The notes under the pieces: model-generated | Database searches by the model: none | Told to the model about the DNA's origin: nothing | What the model saw: only the letters and a program-made list of their open reading frames with translations | NCBI GenBank assembly: GCA_023091665.1 | Contig: JALJCQ010000006.1 | Coordinates: forward strand, 992,001 to 1,056,000 | Source: Pythium myriotylum | Taxonomy: Eukaryota; Oomycota; Peronosporomycetes; Pythiales; Pythiaceae | Length of the DNA: 64,000 bases | Direction of reading: 5' to 3' | Position numbers and translations under genes: made by a program | Shown: positions 62,192-64,000 of the stretch, piece after piece | How the letters are laid out: each line of letters starts with the position of its first letter | Numbering within the stretch: position 1 is the first letter of the stretch

Positions 62192-63526
62192 ATGGCAACG
62201 ACCGATGACGAGCTCCAAGAGGTGACAAGGCTAATTGCCTCGACGGACGCAGAGAGCGCCGCCTCTCGAGCTCTGCCTCCGCATGGTGAAACTCTCGACG
62301 GAGAAGCCTCGCTCTATGAGCCGCTGGCTCTTGGAGACGAACTGTGGGTGCTGGACGATCTCTTCGAAGCCCCCTATCAACTGCCGACGTCTTCGTCGGA
62401 GTCCGGCGAAGCTCCCGCTCCGCCACGAGCGCCGACGTCCAGCGAGCGTGTCAAGACATGTCGCCAGCGCCAGAAAGCCGAGCTCGAGTATCTGAAGCAG
62501 CGCGTCGTGGAACTCGAGCAGGAGCTGGACGAGCTCAAGTCGGCGGCACCGCCATCGACACAAGTCGTCGGCGAGAATGCCGTGGAAGCGAACCCGGTGG
62601 CGCAATTCTGGCAACGACAAGCGAGCAGCGAACGCCGTGCCAGACAACAGGCGGTGGCCGAGAACGCACGGCTGCGACTCGCAGTAGAGAACCAGATACG
62701 CCTAGCGAAGACCTTGGCGCGAGTCTTGCGCAAGCGGCCGGTAGACGCCGATATGGTCGACGAACCAGGGTCGTGGAAGCGCAATCGTCTCCATGACGCG
62801 CGAGACGCGGAGATCTTTGAGCTTCTAATGAGTGACTTCGATGTTCGATACGCCGAGGTGGACAAGGTATTCGCCGAGTGCGGTCTCGCTGGGAATCGAA
62901 CCACTTACGAGACCGCGCGGTTTGTCGACGCTCAGCAAAGCAGCTCTCCACACGGGTGGTACTTGGAATTTGTCAGCTCACGACTCGCTCCGTTCGAGTA
63001 CGCGATGACGCGCGATGTATGCTGGCGCGCGTGGCAGACACCAAGGATTCCGCTCTACAATGGCGCCTACGAGTCTGTCGAGGTCTTGGACGACGTTGTT
63101 AAGGGCCACTTCACTGTCCCTTTGCGCGTCGGGAACACCGAAATCCGTGGTCATGCCAGGTTCGTCGTGAGACGGTACATTGAGGAGAGCCGCTGCGTGC
63201 TCATATGGGCGCTTTGGTCGACGGCGCAGGGCGGACTTCTGAACAGTCAGCAAGTGCTGATGCTTGAGGAAGGCTGGAGCGTGCTCTCTCCGGTGGAGAC
63301 GAGCGACGACGCTACGCTACTCACGGCGATGCAAGGCTGCGGTCGCATGCGGCCAAACATGGCCATCAAACCGAGCAGCAGGCTCGAGACCACGGTGGGC
63401 CTGCTCACGGACGTCATCCTGGGCACCTACTTCGACACGCTGCGTGGGTTGGAGGACCACATAGGCCGCATGCTCATGGAGGAAGCTGCACGCAGCGCTG
63501 GAGCTTTTGGCATTGGTTCGACCTAG
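62192..63526 (+). CDS. bZIP-containing M96 mating-specific-like protein (1)
   Basis: This is a 444-residue protein; the ATG at 62192 is chosen (an earlier in-frame extension lacks an ATG). The N-terminal third is acidic. A basic region and leucine zipper follow (RVKTCRQRQKAELEYLKQRV, then ELEQELDELK). The C-terminal 220 residues form a globular domain (FVSSRLAPFEYAMTRDVCWR, VVRRYIEESRCVLIW) typical of the oomycete M96 mating-specific family, possibly START-like. It is likely nuclear, perhaps ligand-responsive. A paralogue starts 62 bp downstream in the same direction. Confidence 0.8.
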   Translation: MATTDDELQEVTRLIASTDAESAASRALPPHGETLDGEASLYEPLALGDELWVLDDLFEAPYQLPTSSSESGEAPAPPRAPTSSERVKTCRQRQKAELEYLKQRVVELEQELDELKSAAPPSTQVVGENAVEANPVAQFWQRQASSERRARQQAVAENARLRLAVENQIRLAKTLARVLRKRPVDADMVDEPGSWKRNRLHDARDAEIFELLMSDFDVRYAEVDKVFAECGLAGNRTTYETARFVDAQQSSSPHGWYLEFVSSRLAPFEYAMTRDVCWRAWQTPRIPLYNGAYESVEVLDDVVKGHFTVPLRVGNTEIRGHARFVVRRYIEESRCVLIWALWSTAQGGLLNSQQVLMLEEGWSVLSPVETSDDATLLTAMQGCGRMRPNMAIKPSSRLETTVGLLTDVILGTYFDTLRGLEDHIGRMLMEEAARSAGAFGIGST

Positions 63527-63588
63527 GCTAGTCTGCTACAGTTTTGTCTGATCTGAGTAAGGAGCTCCATGGTGTCTGATTCTTCTCC

Positions 63589-64000
63589 ATGGACCGAACC
63601 GACCATGAACTGGATGCGCTCATCGCTGCCGCGGACGCGCCGCCCTCGGCGAGCACTCATCTCGCAAGTGTGAGCGCGGATGGATGTATGGAGCAGCCAT
63701 TGGCGCTCGTCGATTGGTGGGTGCTGGACGACAGCGATGGTGCCGAGTCAACACCCGAGTCTGCAGCCGACTTTACGCAACGGCGATCCGTGGACGACGC
63801 TAGTGACGCGAAGCAGAAGCAGCAAGGTCAGCGAGGGGGTGGACCTAACAAAGGATCTTCCGCGTATCGCCGTGTGGTAGCGAGTCGACGCCGCGCAAAA
63901 GAGGAGCTGGATCACTTGAGGCGGCGCGTCGCCGAGTTGGAAACGCAACTGAAAGATGCCGTGGCGGCTGCTCGTGAGTCCACTTCGACGCCGAAAGATG
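63589..64000 (+). CDS. bZIP-containing M96-like protein (2), 5' part cut by window edge
   Basis: The frame opens at ATG 63589 (MDRTDHELDALIAAAD) and stays open to the last base. It has the same plan as its left neighbour: an acidic start with LALVDWWVLDDS (neighbour LALGDELWVLDDL), then a basic region and leucine zipper (VVASRRRAKEELDHLRRRVA). The C-terminal domain is outside the window. The 62-bp gap to the neighbour is very short, which suggests tandem duplication. Confidence 0.8.
   Translation, partial: MDRTDHELDALIAAADAPPSASTHLASVSADGCMEQPLALVDWWVLDDSDGAESTPESAADFTQRRSVDDASDAKQKQQGQRGGGPNKGSSAYRRVVASRRRAKEELDHLRRRVAELETQLKDAVAAARESTSTPKD

Noticed and set aside
1..64000. CRISPR arrays, tRNA and rRNA genes, bacterial operons
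   Set aside because: None was seen. The introns and gene types show a eukaryotic genome.

Overview
The window looks like nuclear DNA of an oomycete (Pythium/Phytophthora type). Supporting signs are short GT-AG introns of 58-78 nt, oomycete-like initiator motifs just upstream of start codons, secreted AA17-type lytic polysaccharide monooxygenases, a tandem array of single-repeat Myb genes, an M96 mating-specific-like bZIP pair, a Crypton transposon, and a chromodomain Ty3/gypsy element with a second RNase H. The species cannot be fixed from sequence alone.

Layout. (1) 1-16312 is mobile DNA: two head-to-tail Crypton (tyrosine recombinase) copies. The second is split by a 12.9-kb Ty3/gypsy element (2539-15400) with LTRs that read as identical and a 4-bp target duplication. 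The retroelement lies on the minus strand (gag, protease, RT, RNase H, second RNase H, integrase, chromodomain). It also carries, on the opposite strand between the chromodomain and its 3' LTR, a gene of about 2.4 kb with its own intron. (2) 16313-36896 is an accessory region with eight same-strand SHAQKYF-class Myb genes (seven intact, one pseudogene) separated by long gaps without recognisable genes. (3) 36897-53794 holds two AA17-type monooxygenases, a third secreted protein with an N-terminal His after signal cleavage, five epoxide-hydrolase-like alpha/beta hydrolases with signs of gene conversion, and a frame-disrupted beta-helix membrane protein. (4) 54192-64000 is mostly housekeeping: pyruvate dehydrogenase E2, large NAD-dependent glutamate dehydrogenase, a membrane LRR protein interrupted by an in-frame TGA, and two bZIP/M96-like genes, the last cut by the window edge.

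The most unusual item is the intron-bearing antisense gene inside the retroelement. An intron in this orientation is not recognised in the genomic RNA of the element, so it would survive retrotransposition. The element also shows a degenerate native RNase H beside a second RNase H with intact catalytic acidic residues.

Limits: several frame breaks fall in homopolymers (A6, C9, G12, G4) and may be sequence errors. All domain calls come from reading motifs; no search was run.
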